A stretch of 64,000 nucleotides of DNA from Hirundichthys speculiger (GCA_018398805.1 JAGFBZ010002567.1:124001-188000); one strand, 5' to 3'; shown: positions 24,101 to 35,314, counted from the first letter of the stretch. Numbers and translations: made by a program. Notes: a model not told the origin generated them from the letters alone.

Positions 24101-25028
24101 CCAATAAGTGTTTTCATACGAAAAGAGATTTAAATGCATTTACAGTATTAAACAATTAAGCCTAAATAAAAAGTTGTATTTTTATTATAGTGCATGTCAC
24201 AGAAAATGTGCAAAAATGCACATCATTTATCCCAGTGCCAGGGCCAAGTTAACACAGCAGCAGTAACATCAACCACGTAAATACCATTTCTTATAGTTTC
24301 CCCACTTCGGCATGATAGCCTACTTATTTTTCTAACAGAATAGCCTACCACTTAGAGAGAGCGGGCTTCTGCCTCAGACTTCTGCATCGGCGTACTAAGG
24401 TTTGTTGAGGAGACGTCACAATATACTAAATTTTGTATTTGTACTGTTTTTAAACCATAAATACAATAGAAACCATAAAATAAAAGTTTGTTGTGCTGTT
24501 TTCACAATATTAAAAAGACCTCCAGATGTTGGTAAAAGCAGCCCAAATTGTGTATACCCGCACAATGCATTTTTCCCCCGCCAGCTGTAATCAAAAGTAG
24601 CCAGTTGCCAGATTGGGCGGAAAACCGCCCAATCTGGCAACACTGCCCACGACACACACACACCCCATTACCCATAAGGCCACACCATTACCCATAAGGC
24701 CATCTTCTTAAAGGGGCCAGGCTGGCTCACAACATTTCTTCGCTGTGAGAGAACGCGCACAACATCTTGTGATGTTTCCGTGATTTTTTTTCTTGATTTT
24801 TTTTTAATGATATTATATATTTCTGAAAAATCCGTGAACAACTAAAACTGCGGAACTTAAAGCGCGAATTGACAAGGGATCACTGTACTTCAGAGTGGCT
24901 TCCACACCACAGCTGTTGTTCCCCTCAAGACAGTGAAGACTAACTTCAGCCTAAAAGGTAAAGGTTAAAAACATCAGTCACACACCCCCCCCCCCCCCCA
25001 CACACACACACACACACACAAAAAAAAT

Positions 25029-25107
<79 letters not shown>

Positions 25108-28100
25108 TGTTTGGAATGTTTGGAAGATAATTGCTGATTAGCTGTCATGTTTTTGTCATTTGGCAGGGTTGAACTTGTTTTTTTTACCTGAATGGACATT
25201 TTAATATCGAAGTGTTTACAGTGATGGAAAACTAAATCCTGCTTGTACCTGCAGGCTGCCATCAAATGATCTACAGTTGAAAGCTTTTGCCTTGAGGAAG
25301 AAAAATAACTTTGTCCATAAGTGTGTGTTTGTGTGTGTGTGTACATTGCCCCATCCTGGCTGTTCATCCACATCTACCTGTCCATGTTGGCTTTGTGTGC
25401 TGAGACTGATAAACAGCTCTTAGCTTCACGTCCTGTCCTGTCTGCCAGACCATGCAGAGGAGCTAGGAAACCTACCTACCTCAATGTCAGCTTTAGCCAT
25501 TAATGTTTAAAATCCACTAAGAAACCTAAATAAAGCACTTGGCCCCTGCACCAGCTGGACATCAGCACTAAAAAGGTGGTGAGAAAGATGCAAGTTACCC
25601 TATTCTGAAATGCCTAACTGTAATGAGGAGCGAAAGAGGCTATGACGTTATGAATTACCGGCTTTTCCAGCTCATTTGCAGGATTAAGTTAACGTTGAGG
25701 GTTTGTCACGCTTCAAAGGGCTGCTAAAAGGAGAGGGGAGAGTGAGGGAAAGCAGAGGAGCATGAGACAGAGAGCAAAAATCAGGATAAGTAAATATGCA
25801 GATCATAAGAGAACTAAAAGTGAGCAAGCATGACGTTTCAAAGACAGGCCACTAAGAATGAATCTGCCATCACCTCAAACAGTATCATAGAGTATTATTT
25901 TCCAACTTTTGTTTCAGAAACTCAGGAAATGCAAATCTTGTTTGTAATTACAAGGAAGCGATTTGTTGCAACGCATTCAAAATTGGATGTGTTGCATCAA
26001 TGGAGGAGGGTAAAATGTTAATGAACATAGTTAACTTGTGATACAGTCACTGAAGGTGATTTATTACTTTGCTCAAATATGTTTCAATGTGATTTTCCTC
26101 TGAATTTCTCTTCTGTCTGTGCATGAAAACCCCTTGAAACAATTACGCATGGGTACAATATGAAAATCAAGCTTTAACGCATGTTTCCAATGTCAAACAG
26201 ATGCTCTGACCTGATCTTGTTGAAAGAATATTTTATGACCTTAAAGATCCTGCATATCATAAAATATGTTTACTTTTATTTTTTATATCCACTAAAATGA
26301 CAAAAAAAAAATCTAAAATTTACTGAATATAATGATTCATATTTAATTTCCCTTCGGGGGTTAATAAAGTATTTTTGAACTGAACTGAATTCACATCTGT
26401 GCAAAGCTACCACTATGGCAGTAAGGTGTTTTCAAATTCATCTTCTGAAGAAGGTGAGATGTCTCTTAAATGTGGGATTCAACATGTCCTGGGACAACTA
26501 GCATTAATGCAGTAAATCATAAATAAAAAAGTCAATCACTGTCCAGTGCTGCCAAAACAGTCCAGAAGGCTCCAGCACAGAGCGAGTGCAGACAGCAGGA
26601 ATTTACATTGGCTCAGTGGAAGACCTGAAAGCAAACCAATAATGCAGTGTCAACCTTCATTAGTTACAGGTTACTGACTTTTCAGACAACATTTAAAAGA
26701 TACTAACTACATTTACGACCATACTACATCTGCTTTTTATACCATGCTGCTGCATTTGGTACTTTATTGCTCAATAGTCAGCTATCTGCGTCACCCGTCT
26801 AGACGAGGCAGGCGCAGCGTCCATCAGTTATGTAAACTTCAGACCTCTTTGGTGCTGTTATTCAGCGTGGAATTCGGACTGCCACCCCACGACCCGTGCC
26901 AGATGTTTGCATACTGCAAAACCCTGAGTGTGCGTCTTTATTTAGTTAACTGGGGGGAGAAACTGGTAGCGTGAACTGACACTGCACTAAGAGTGAAAGT
27001 GCTCATCAGCCTCTACGTGCCAAGTCCTACGTTACATTCCTGAACCGTACAAACACGGACACCACTCACACGCGGCACCATTTATCATACACGGATAAGA
27101 TGAACTTAATATTGGGGAAACACGAGAAAGGGCTGGCCTGAAGAGGGACAAGATGGAAAAGTCTGAGAGGAATTTTATTTTACTGTCAACATTCTGCCAA
27201 TAAATCTGTCTGATATATATAGTTGGTTGAATTCTTTGAAGGAAAAGAAAATTGAAATAAGCTTACTGGTGCAGGTTAGATAATTAGTTAGGAAACCGTG
27301 TAGCATTTCGCAGAGCCAAAGAGGACATGCAGTGGGTCAAAAGAGACGAGGAGAAAGGTGAGAGACTGCAACATGACACAAACAATGGTATGTAAACAGG
27401 TGATATAAATAACTGCCAACATGCACACGCAGCTTCACTCATAAGGGCATAGACGCACACAAATGCAGACACACTCACTAAATGCTCACCTTCAGAACAA
27501 AAACAGGCAAATCATTTCTAAGCGCCATTGTTTGATTCCATGAATGCATCCTGCCTTCCAAGTCAGAAAGAGAACAGGACCACTGGATGGAAATCTGTCA
27601 GTCCATCTGACCCGTATGATTCCCAGCAATGTTCACAGCTTTGAAGTCAGGCACGGTTCTGTGTGTTTACTCATACAATGACCCAGTAAGATTATTCTGG
27701 TCTCTGCAAATTATCTCATTGAACTTATGATGGCTTATCTCCTTGAATCCCATTGAATCCCACAGAACTGGGGTGGTTCTGTCATATTACGTGTAAGTGT
27801 GATTAAATATATATGAGCAGGGTTGTCTGGATTACACTGAGCATTTGGTAATCGTCAAGACACGCAAACATCTTGTCTCTTCATCTTTTTCTAAATCGCA
27901 CAATAATCCCACAATGACTCTTTCCAGTTCGCTTCCCTGAGCACTTCAGCAGATTGTCGGGTGTTCTCACATGGGGCAGTATGTTATATTTAACTACGGG
28001 CTAAGAGGCCTCACACTAAGGTGAGAAATATAAGTCAAAATGACTTCATAGTTGTTTCAAATGACACGCCAACCAGATAAATCAAGAAGCCTCTATTTTT

Positions 28101-31100
28101 TTTTTTTTAAATGAAATGCCAACTTAGACTGTGTTTCTTTTGAGAACTGAAACCCTGCCATACTTTTTCCCCCGTGGTACTGTGCACTGTGGCTTATGGT
28201 AGTAATTACTTGTAATTAACATTTGACATTCAAAAAGCCTTTGTTAGTTTTTTTTTCTCTTCATTTTACATCTCTCTAATGGCCCTGTAAAGTACAAAAC
28301 TAAGTGGTGTTGTTGCAGCAGCATTTAAATGGAGTCATCCCATCAACATCAACGTTGAAAAGAAAGGGAGTAAAGCCCTTTAAAAAAAAAAAAAACAAAA
28401 AAAAAAACTGTTAGCCTCTGCCAACAGTTGACATTTGAGCACAAATAGAAAATATTTAATCAAAGTCTCCATGAAATGGCTTTACATTCAACTACAGTGT
28501 GACTTATAGTTCTACATAGCGACTACACCTGGAGCCTACATACAGGACCTACGTCGACGTTGCCATTTATTCTTGCTTGTGTCACTCTGTAATTACACCA
28601 CCAAAGGCTAGGTGGCAGTGCAGGTTCTTTTTTTTTTTCAACACTGTAGCTAGCAGTGGTGAGCTTCCTTTTGTTTACTTCCTTGATGTAGCACAAACAT
28701 AGTAACAGGGCAAATAAAACATATCTTATGGTAATTGGAGCTGATAAAGGTAGCTTGAAATGATGAAGAAGAAATGGTACTAGGAAATACATCAAAGGAA
28801 ATACCAAATATCAGTCACATTTGTTGCAGTCCTGCGTTCACCCGATGCATAGTAACATTTCTGGACAGATGCATGTCAGATTATGGCTGAGGTTGCGGAG
28901 TAGGGTTCCCTGCTAAAGTGGACATATTATCAGTTCAATACAGAAGCACAAACCATGCATAAGAAGTAGCGGGAGTTACTGGACATAACTCCAGTTCTGA
29001 GAACTCTTGAGCCCTCAGGAGAATCTCACTAGGATTAAGAGGATCTATATGCAATTGACCAGGTTGATGGAGCAGTAAAACAAAATCTTTTATTTACAAA
29101 AAAAGAAAAAACGCACACTGCAAGGATATGCAAAAACCACAAAAAACAAGAATAGCTGGCAAGAGATGGGAGCGTAACTGGGAAGCAAAACAAATGGACT
29201 GATAGGGGAAAGACTGGTAAGCTACACACTGGAAATTGTTCCTGAAGTACCACATCATCCATGTTTTTCTAACATACAGTACTACAGATCGTGCTTCTAT
29301 TCCCATCCAGTCGCCAGTCCATCGCACATGTAGTCCACATGTAGGTACACCACATGTAGACCAACAACCACGCACACTCACAATCACTCCTACAGGGGAT
29401 TTAGAACCACCAATTAACCTGACATGCATGTCTTTGGACTGTGGGAGGAAGCCAGAGTACGCGGAGGAAGCACGGGGAGAACATGCAAACTCCACACAGA
29501 GAGGCCTCTTCTTGGAACCTTCTTGCTGTGAGGCAACAGTCTTGACCACCAAGCCACCGTGATGCCCTGCATCTATTTCCATTCTGCATATTGCTTGGTA
29601 GATTTTGGAAAAATCAATATGCATAAGTGGTGTACCATGTGTTCTTGAAAACAGTCAAGACACATGTCCTAACAAGACATAGGTGGAAACAATCAGAGAA
29701 GGCAGTGGTAGGAAGAGGCAGAAAGGGGCAGAAAAGGAGGAAAGACCAGACCCTCTCAAAATAAAAAAAAAACAGACCAAAGGCACCACAGAAAAGAACA
29801 CAAGAAAACCCAGGTTAGAAAAAAAAAAAACCCATAGACCACAACACTATCGCAGTAATCCTGTCTTCTGTCCGCCGGTCACCACGAACAGCATTTATAC
29901 TTCTTTTTGCTTTCCAACTTTATTTTCATCTTCAGACACCATGTCCAACTCAAAATCCCTACTTTGTTCCTCAGACCCACTGCTTGGCTTTGAAGCAGAT
30001 CTAATTGTGCATACAAGCCATACACACCAAACCTCTACACGGTTACCACTGGTTACCACCTCTGTGGCCAATAACACAGCTCTGCCCAACGGGATCAGTT
30101 TATGTGCTTGAGGAGTGAATCCTCCAGAGATACGGAGACAGATGCTCAGAGAAGGTAAGAGGGGAGAAATAAAGTATGTGGAGACAGAAAGACTCAAACA
30201 TTGCCTGTAATCACTCTGGTAAGCCTTTAACTATATAGAGGCATAGCCAAATGTCTGCTCTTGGGCTTGTTATGTGGTTTTTGTGACAACAGATATAAAA
30301 CTGCAGCAGAAAGAGGAATTCCAGGAAGGCTCTTTTAGCGTCATGAGTGGGAAGGGGGGAAAAAGAAAACAGAAAACAGAAAAGAGAGCTTTTTAACAAC
30401 AGTAAAAATCAGTTTTGAGGGTTACTCAAATACAGAACATTTTCGGTGTAAACTCAAGCAGAGAAAGCTGATGTCAGGATTGGACTGAAGTTCAGCGGCG
30501 AGCTTGAGAAAGGCACAGGCTGTGTGTGTGTGTGTGTGTGTGTTTGCTGTCAAACCGGCTGCTCTGTGTTTACAAATGTTCTAACAGTTGTTGAGAAAGA
30601 CCAGAGCTTCATTACCACAATGCTCTCTGGAAACCATTTAAAGATTTGAAAGAGGTAGGTATGACTGGTTTAAAGGCCCCACCCAGTAGCGGGCAGTCAG
30701 CCTCCAGGCTTATCATAAAGGTGAAGGAAATCTGACGGGAAAAAGACTCAAGGCAAAGTCAAAAAGCTCAGAACTCCTTGTGGTTTTGTTCTTTGCAGGC
30801 ACAGAGATCTGAGTGACATTTGAGGTTTTTATGGCATCCAGTGGATACACAACACACCCTTGTTTTTTTGATCACTTTTGAGATTTTGGGCTATTTTGCT
30901 TGCATAATTTTATCTTAGAACACAGAAAGTGTGTTTATTTTACTTTTTTCTCAATGCAACAGCAATGCCAACTGTTGCTTTTTGCAGCTTTTACAAAACC
31001 AATCCCAGTTGGCCTCAAAGCTTTAGGCTTATTTTCCTGAAACTCCTCTGAATTTTTAGCAGGTCAACCTGGTAGTTTCTGGATAATGCTGTCAACCTCC

Positions 31101-33996
31101 CATCCAACACAAGCAACCAACAATGATCACATATCTCCACTTTAGCTCTGTATTTGGAGAACGGAAAACAATGAACTTTGGACATAAACAACATGAACTT
31201 TCTGAAGAGCTCTATTCCAGATTTTACGGCTATTACCTGTGGTTGTTTCATTGCAGAGAAGTCGTTGTATCAAAACCATTGTATTTGTGTGGTTATTACA
31301 CTTATTCTTACTTGCATGGTATAAGCTTGAACTGCAATGATACAAATAGCCAGGACAGCACAATCTACTAAATGTTTGCCACGTCTGAAAGTGCTGTTAA
31401 TGAGAAAAACACAAAGAAAGTAAATTGTGGTGTGCTGACAACTGCTCTATTTATATCTTTATTGACATCCAAGGCATGTCACGGCTTCCCATAACTGTAT
31501 AGACTGATGTGTTCAGACACTTGTGTGCTCTTTTCAAAGGGAACACCAGACAGACGTCATCACTGCAAAATGCTAAATAATAAGCAACGAGTGCATGTGA
31601 TTACTGCACGTGCAGTTACAGGACTTCAAACAGAGTTCATGTCGCACAGCCATAATTTCCCCAGCGTTTCTCCAGGTTACATGCCTTCCATTCTGCCGAT
31701 GTGTACAGGCAAGCAGGCAAACGCAGTAATAAGAGAAAGACCTGAAGGTTTTCTGATTTCTTCTTCACCTCTGCAAGTTAGTAGCCAGGGGCAACTAAGA
31801 ATACCGTATTTTCCAAGGTATGGTGCCTTCAATCCATGGAGAATTCATTTCAAAGTTATTAGCTTTAGGCTAAGTTCTTTAGGAGTTTTTAGCAGAATGC
31901 ATGTACAGTAGGTGATGTAAACTGCTATAATAATAGTCGTATGTGGTTTATCCTCCAGTTAAACCACTGATTCAACCACTTTCTATTGGCACTGTAATCC
32001 TCACCAAAGCCAACACTCAAGACACTAACAGCATGTTTCTTGAAATTTTCTCAAAAGTTTCCAGAAATTTGTGGAAATATTCTGCCTCTTTGTAACCCTT
32101 CGAAGGGGGAAATCAATTTCTTGACCAAAGTATGCATTTTCCTTTTGTCCTACATTATTCTGTAGCACACTAAAAGAAAACCATTAATCGAGTTGGAAAC
32201 ACGTCGAGCAGTCGTGCAGATTTACAGTGCCGTATCTTGGCGCCATCGTCTTCGGTGTACCGGTTTCGTGGGTATATTTGGGTCAAAGCGTGGTGTGCAT
32301 AGTGGCCAGGCAAGTTAGTTTCCTTACCCCACATTTCTGAGCGTGCTCGTCTGACTTTTACAAAAAATAAATGACTATCACTTCAGTTGTACTAACATAC
32401 AGACATGTACTGTCATATGAACAAGAAAATAATAATTTTAAGGTTTTAAAACTCATAGTTCAGTAGTTTATAGGCCTATGCTTAAGCAGCTACTGCTTGA
32501 AAGAACCACTCTAGGTCTTCACATCATTTGAGTGGAATTTTAGCCTATTCTTATTTACAATGATTTTCCCTTTCATTAAGGTTTTCTGTGATTTTTTTTG
32601 ATGGACAGCTTCCTCAATGTCCCACAACAGTTTTTCAATTAGTTTGACATCTGGATCTTGGACAGATCTTTTTGTTTTTGGAGATTTGCTGGTGTTCTAG
32701 AGATCACTGTCTTTGTTGCATGACCCAGTTTTGGTTAAGCTTTAGCTGTCAAACAGATGGTCTCACATGTGACTCTGCAATACCTTGACATACAAAGGAG
32801 TTCATGCTTGATTTAATGACGACAAGGTGTCCAGGTTCTGTGGCTTCAAAACAAGCCCATATCATCAGCCAATGTGCTTAAGTACAGTAAGCTGATATGT
32901 TGTGTTTAGTTTCTGCTAGCCATATAAAATGAAATGAAAGAATGAAAATGAATACATGAAAAATACTTTATTTATCCCAGAAGGGAAATTCAAAAGAAAA
33001 AAAAAAACAAAACATATAAATCACAGCTCAGTTTTCCACCTACTAGGTCTGAAAGAAAGACGTTGTCTTCCAGTCAGGATGTTCAGAAGTGACAGCTTTA
33101 TTCCAGTTAAACCAGGTCCTCTTAAAACGCAGCCCAGCTAGACAGACACTGCAGCATTTTGAAATATCTCCTCTTAAAAAATAATGCTTTTGGACAATGT
33201 TATAGACAGAACTGATGTATTATGAGAACATCGGCTCTGTCGGTGCAGGCTTGAAATTAATAAAACTCGCCTTGCCCAAACTTGTATCCTGTCTTTGCCA
33301 CTTTGGTCTAATTCAGGTTGCAGTTGCTTTAACCAGAAGAAATGGACTGTTTTGTGACGTTGACAATTGGCTTCAGAAGTTCCAATATGATACACAGATG
33401 TTGGCCATCTTTTTGGCCTTCAGGATTTCCAGTGATAAATTATGTCTGGCTGATATTCTCAGCCACAGCATTCCTTCACTTAATTATTTTTAAATGGTTC
33501 AGTGACAACTGGTTTAGCTGGCTGAACATCCTGCACCGTTTTGTCCCTGGACTTTGACAGCAAAGCCCCAGCCACATGTTTACCGTAGCTCTATCGATCA
33601 CCAACCAGTTAGACAAACAAAATCAGGAAAGTGTGGCGTTTGCTCAGCAGTGAACCTTTCCACATATGTCCGAGCAAACAAAGCATTCTGCAACTGATGT
33701 CTGGTATAAGACTTGATAACAAGTGTCAACATCATGTTGAGCGCTAAACCTGCATCACATTTGTTAATATTTGACGGGGACTGCAGAGTCTTAACTGTCT
33801 GAGGGATGATTTGTGTCAGATCATGTCATTTCTCCAGCATAACTGTCTTTACACAAAGCAAGGATAAAAGCAGAAACTCACCTGATGATGTCATGTAGTC
33901 CCAGTCACTGACAAATGCAGATCCTGGCGCAAGCCAATCCAGCGAGGAAATTAGGAGTAGGAGCAGGAGATTGGCGGAGGTGGGTGAGACGGCCAT
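11923..33996 (-). CDS. ghr: Growth hormone receptor, teleost type I (complete coding region)
   Basis: Single-pass class I cytokine receptor that binds growth hormone (somatolactin also proposed for the fish type I form) and signals through JAK2-STAT5. Coding exons, 5' to 3' on the minus strand: 33996-33882, 19809-19680, 19581-19412, 16597-16419, 15803-15650, 15529-15439, 13975-13906, 13004-12772 and 12673-11923. All junctions are GT-AG and phase-compatible. The total is 1,893 nt, that is 630 residues plus TGA. Order: signal peptide (1-27), two fibronectin-III modules (about 39-249) with seven Cys and six N-glycosylation sequons, FGEFS motif, transmembrane helix (about 252-275), Box 1 ILLPPVPAPKIKG, ubiquitin-endocytosis motif WVEFIEV, and a tail with several Tyr sites including DFYAQVSN. 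Seven extracellular Cys and the long tail point to type I (ghr1/ghra) over type II; paralogue naming needs a tree. No frameshift or missing motif was seen. Confidence 0.95.
12772..13004 (-). CDS. ghr: ghr exon: Box 2 / ubiquitin-endocytosis motif
   Basis: Begins KGKLEELNFIL and contains YQDEPWVEFIEV, equivalent to the UbE motif (WVEFIE) needed for receptor endocytosis. It continues into an acidic stretch and SDTQRLL. It ends in phase 2 and joins the last exon through Ser. Confidence 0.93.
13906..13975 (-). CDS. ghr: ghr exon: JAK2-binding Box 1
   Basis: Encodes LMMILLPPVPAPKIKGIDSE. The proline-rich ILLPPVPAPKIKG is the Box 1 motif that docks JAK2, almost identical across vertebrate GHRs. 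At 70 nt it is the smallest coding exon. Confidence 0.94.
13976..15438. repeat. ghr intron with degenerate DNA-transposon-like sequence
   Basis: This intron holds long T-runs (14243-14260, 14622-14641, 15087-15114). It also has phrases such as 'gtgcccagacttttgcac' (15162-15179) and 'ctcaaacttttgcatgt' (15317-15333), which I recognise from a degenerate repeat common in fish introns. Ends and family cannot be fixed, and no transposase motif survives. Confidence 0.3.
15439..15529 (-). CDS. ghr: ghr exon: transmembrane segment
   Basis: Short 91-nt exon coding PTVPLTLVLIFGIVGIFVLI and then MLIVVSQQQ: one uninterrupted hydrophobic helix followed by the cytoplasmic junction. It is in phase with both neighbours. 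Confidence 0.93.
15650..15803 (-). CDS. ghr: ghr exon: end of FNIII domain 2 with FGEFS motif
   Basis: Encodes YEVHIRCRMQAFTKFGEFSD. FGEFS is the fish/GHR equivalent of the WSxWS box of class I cytokine receptors (YGEFS in mammals). The single Cys here is the seventh extracellular cysteine and has no obvious partner, a feature of the type I fish receptors. Confidence 0.93.
16419..16597 (-). CDS. ghr: ghr exon: start of FNIII domain 2
   Basis: Begins VRPDPPVSLNWTLLNVSPSG, the conserved interdomain linker and first strand of the membrane-proximal module, and ends in YEIQYRERNATNWEA. Sequons NWT, NVS and NAT are present. The domain contains the receptor dimerisation surface in mammals (family knowledge). 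Confidence 0.92.
16598..19411. other. ghr intron, mostly unique AT-rich DNA
   Basis: No coding exon or intact transposon was seen in this 2.8-kb intron. It contains a perfect 21-bp palindrome (17449-17494), a stretch at 17920-18120 that reads like a dispersed fish repeat, and short iterated 'cagtttat' words near 18230-18310. Confidence 0.5.
17449..17494. repeat. Perfect 21-bp hairpin with 4-nt loop
   Basis: The left arm 17449-17469 and right arm 17474-17494 are exact reverse complements across 21 bp, separated by TGTT. It lies inside a ghr intron. It could be a folded-back duplication, the closed remnant of a small palindromic element, a small-RNA hairpin or an artefact. Confidence 0.9.
19412..19581 (-). 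CDS. ghr: ghr exon: second half of FNIII domain 1
   Basis: Encodes SPMSEWKECPEY, then four Cys and the sequons NHT and NVT, ending in the hinge region DDCFTVENI. The four cysteines here plus two in the previous exon give the three disulfides of domain 1. Confidence 0.9.
19680..19809 (-). CDS. ghr: ghr exon: first half of FNIII domain 1
   Basis: Encodes LEPHVTECISRDQETFRCWW, matching the start of the ligand-binding module in vertebrate GHR, with the first disulfide pair (two Cys about ten residues apart). The sequon NLS follows. It joins directly to the signal-peptide exon in the right phase, so there is no counterpart of the variable mammalian exon 3. Confidence 0.9.
20575..20655 (+). repeat. 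LINE 3' tail plus (GAATT)n repeat
   Basis: 'tttcccttcaggattaataaag' followed by iterated GAATT units is the usual 3' end of L2/CR1-type fish LINEs, where the tail is a short tandem repeat. Only the tail is present. The same tail recurs at 26341 (+) and about 32985 (-). Confidence 0.6.
20680..21240 (+). mobile_element. THAP-domain-like gene fragment in a dispersed repeat (copy 1)
   Basis: From ATG 20819 the frame reads CNAAECKSHRFKAKKLRSIP, then SWV. After a frame change near 20911 it continues KWPKDLSAQRGWKALIWKDK and NLTRNSRLCSHDFKKEKI. Spacing of C-x4-C, W, and a Cys/His pair before a Phe resembles a THAP zinc finger, as in P-element-type transposases and THAP proteins. A stop and a frameshift show decay. 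A related segment lies at 46390-46760, so it is repetitive. It ends in GAATT/GAACT repeats. Confidence 0.5.
21316..21370. repeat. Inverted GGTTA repeat pair
   Basis: GGGTTAGGTTAGG-type units at 21317-21334 are mirrored by CCCTAACCTAACCCC at 21356-21370, giving a foldback of about 13 bp with a roughly 20-base loop. It is telomere-like in composition, but the unit (GGTTA) is not the vertebrate TTAGGG. Confidence 0.5.
21654..22047. mobile_element. Non-autonomous element with TTAA target duplication
   Basis: Inverted ends of about 20 bp (AGGTAGGGTGGGAGAT at left, ATCTCCCACCCTACCT at right) are bounded on both sides by TTAA (21650-21653 and 22048-22051). It is about 394 bp with no coding capacity. 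A TTAA duplication is the signature of the piggyBac superfamily, so a piggyBac-type MITE is the best reading. It lies within the first coding intron of ghr. Confidence 0.72.
23582..24885. mobile_element. Terminal-inverted-repeat element (pogo/Tigger-like), copy 1
   Basis: The ends CAGTGATCCCTTAT and AAGGGATCACTG are inverted repeats flanked by TA (23580-23581 and 24886-24887). The interior matches the element at 42203-42678 in reverse orientation, for example the doubled 'cattacccataaggcca' phrase and the 'ctctggtctctgaaccgtagtaaagaaacc' segment (each quoted in part). TA duplication and sub-terminal sequence resemble pogo/Tigger elements; superfamily is inferred. A second element is nested at 24026-24645. 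No transposase remains. Confidence 0.7.
24026..24645. mobile_element. hAT-type MITE nested in the previous element
   Basis: The 620-bp insert has inverted ends CAGTGTTGCCAGAT and ATCTGGCAACACTG. It is flanked by a perfect 8-bp duplication, CCCACGAC (24018-24025 and 24646-24653). The related element at 42203 carries the uninterrupted site, so the insertion is demonstrable. An 8-bp duplication with CAG...CTG ends fits the hAT superfamily. Confidence 0.82.
24985..25103. repeat. Compound microsatellite C(n)-(CA)n-A(n)-(AT)n
   Basis: A C run, about 11 CA units, an A run and then more than 30 AT units lie in direct succession in the large ghr intron. It is likely highly polymorphic and hard to assemble. 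Confidence 0.9.
26338..26392 (+). repeat. LINE 3' tail (second copy)
   Basis: 'atttcccttcgggggttaat' followed by AAAGTATTTTTGAACTGAACTGAATT is the same kind of LINE 3' end as at 20575, with a GAACT-type tail. The 5' part of the element is missing or too diverged to see. Confidence 0.55.
29285..29575. repeat. Widespread fish dispersed repeat
   Basis: Contains 'accaattaacctgacatgca' and then TGTCTTTGGACTGTGGGAGGAAGCC, GGGGAGAACATGCAAACTCC and CTTCTTGCTGTGAGGC. This set of phrases is found in a very common interspersed repeat of fish and other vertebrates. It explains the open frames on both strands here (up to 176 codons), which are not genes. Confidence 0.75.
30518..30543. repeat. (TG)n microsatellite
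   Basis: About 13 TG units in the large ghr intron. Confidence 0.9.
32480..32910. repeat. Degenerate fish transposon remnant
   Basis: A run of phrases ('ggagttcatgcttgatttaa', 'gacaaggtgtccaggttctg', 'aaacaagcccatatcatcag') resembles a degraded DNA-transposon relic seen in many fish genomes. No inverted ends or reading frame could be assigned. Confidence 0.35.
32950..33000 (-). repeat. LINE 3' tail (minus strand)
   Basis: 'actttatttatcccagaagg' plus GAAATTC is the reverse complement of the TTTCCC-TTCTGGGATAAATAAAGT end of L2/CR1-like fish LINEs. Only the tail is recognisable. Confidence 0.5.
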
Positions 33997-34000
33997 GATG
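33882..34000 (-). CDS. ghr: ghr exon: start codon and signal peptide
   Basis: Acceptor CTACAG precedes four untranslated bases and then ATG at 33996-33994. The peptide has a hydrophobic core of six Leu and Ile, ending near GSA-F (residues 25-28), a typical secretory leader. The exon ends in phase 1 (donor GTGAGT). Because the exon starts with an acceptor, at least one non-coding 5' exon must lie further right. Confidence 0.88.
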
Positions 34001-34599
34001 CTGTAGGGAGACAGTGGGGTGAATGACAGAGGGGCAGAGACACCGTGATTACACTTATCAGCTGAACAGCATCATGACATGCTCATGTGAAAAACTCTCC
34101 TCTTCCACTCCCTTTCTTCTTTTCTTTCAGGGAGTCCTATGAGCACAAATTGTGGCTGCAATTTATTTTCAGCTTGTGTACATGAAACCTAACACGAGAC
34201 AGGGACATTATTAATTATCATGCCAGGTTCCCTCTGCAGAATTAGGTCACTATGATGTAACCATTTATTTCCTCAGACAATACTGAATGATAAATTGGTT
34301 TCAGTCCCATCAGTTGTCTACATGTTATATTTCAGACTCCTTCTAAAATTATTATCTCATATTTTACAACAATTAAAAAAAGGTTGATTTCAGGATTTTT
34401 TTTTTCAATTTAATTGAAAGTAAAAGACTGGGATATCCTATATATAAACTTAAATAAGTATTCCGCTTCTTTGATATGACATATCACCATCACCAAAGAT
34501 CCCAATTAGGATAATGGAAAAATCTTAATTAAGGGGTCTTAATCAGACAAGTAACCAAAGTGCCAGTGGAACCATTAGTGCAGCACTCCACCAATCAGG

Positions 34600-35260
34600 C
34601 ATTTTGTCTTGTGTCCACACAAAAACCATCACTCACTCAATGGGACATAACAGGCTGCTAGGAATTAGCAGAAATGAAACCTGGGTAACTGCTAGATGTT
34701 AAGAAATAAAAGATCCTCTGATATGGGTAAATAAAAGATGAAATAATGGTAACCAGGTGCACAGTGTCACATCAGTAATACCATTCCTACAGTCAAACAT
34801 GGGGATGGCAACGTCATTCTCTTTCTACATCAGGGACTGGGAGAGCAGTCTGGACAGATGGAAAAATGGATGCAGAAAAGTCCTCGGAAGAGCAATTACT
34901 TTAGGTTTATAGTGCTAAATACAAAAGGAAAACTGTGAAGAAAGAAAAATGGCTTCAAGAAAGTTCAGAAAGTACTTCAGGAAAGTACTCAAGACATCCT
35001 AAGTTTCGTCTGGAACTGAACACAGTAGAGCACTTTTAAAAAGATCTGACCATAGCAATGAAAAAGGGGATCCACATGCAGTCTGGTTGAGCTTAAACTG
35101 CCAAGAAAAAAAAAAAAGATTCAGATTTTCAGAGGTCAGCCAGTCTTGTAAGACAATTCCCAATAAAACCTGAAACTGATTACTGATACATGTGTTTAAG
35201 CAAAGTGCAAAGGTAGAGAGATCACAATCTTTCACAAGGGGGCATGACAGAAATTTATTT
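34600..35260 (+). repeat. Probable Tc1-like transposase relic
   Basis: The plus strand reads TVKHGDGNVILFLHQGLGEQ around 34790-34850, which resembles the KHGGGS-block of Tc1-like transposases, followed by heavily broken sequence. Only this one block is legible and no ends were found. Confidence 0.35.
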
Positions 35261-35314
35261 GAAATAAAATACTATATTTGAAATACCAAAGCACCAAAGC
35301 AGTTTTGTATATAT

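Larger units (their letters stand above)
19810..33881. other. ghr: First coding intron of ghr (14 kb): overview
   Basis: This long intron separates the signal-peptide exon from the first receptor domain, as in other vertebrates. Besides the repeats listed separately, I see no exon-like segment with both splice sites and family similarity. Unannotated parts (22.1-23.5, 25.1-26.3, 26.4-29.2, 29.6-32.4 and 33.0-33.9 kb) look like unique AT-rich DNA. Confidence 0.6.

Noticed and set aside
29094..29624. 176-codon minus-strand open frame
   Set aside because: Lies inside a very common dispersed fish repeat.
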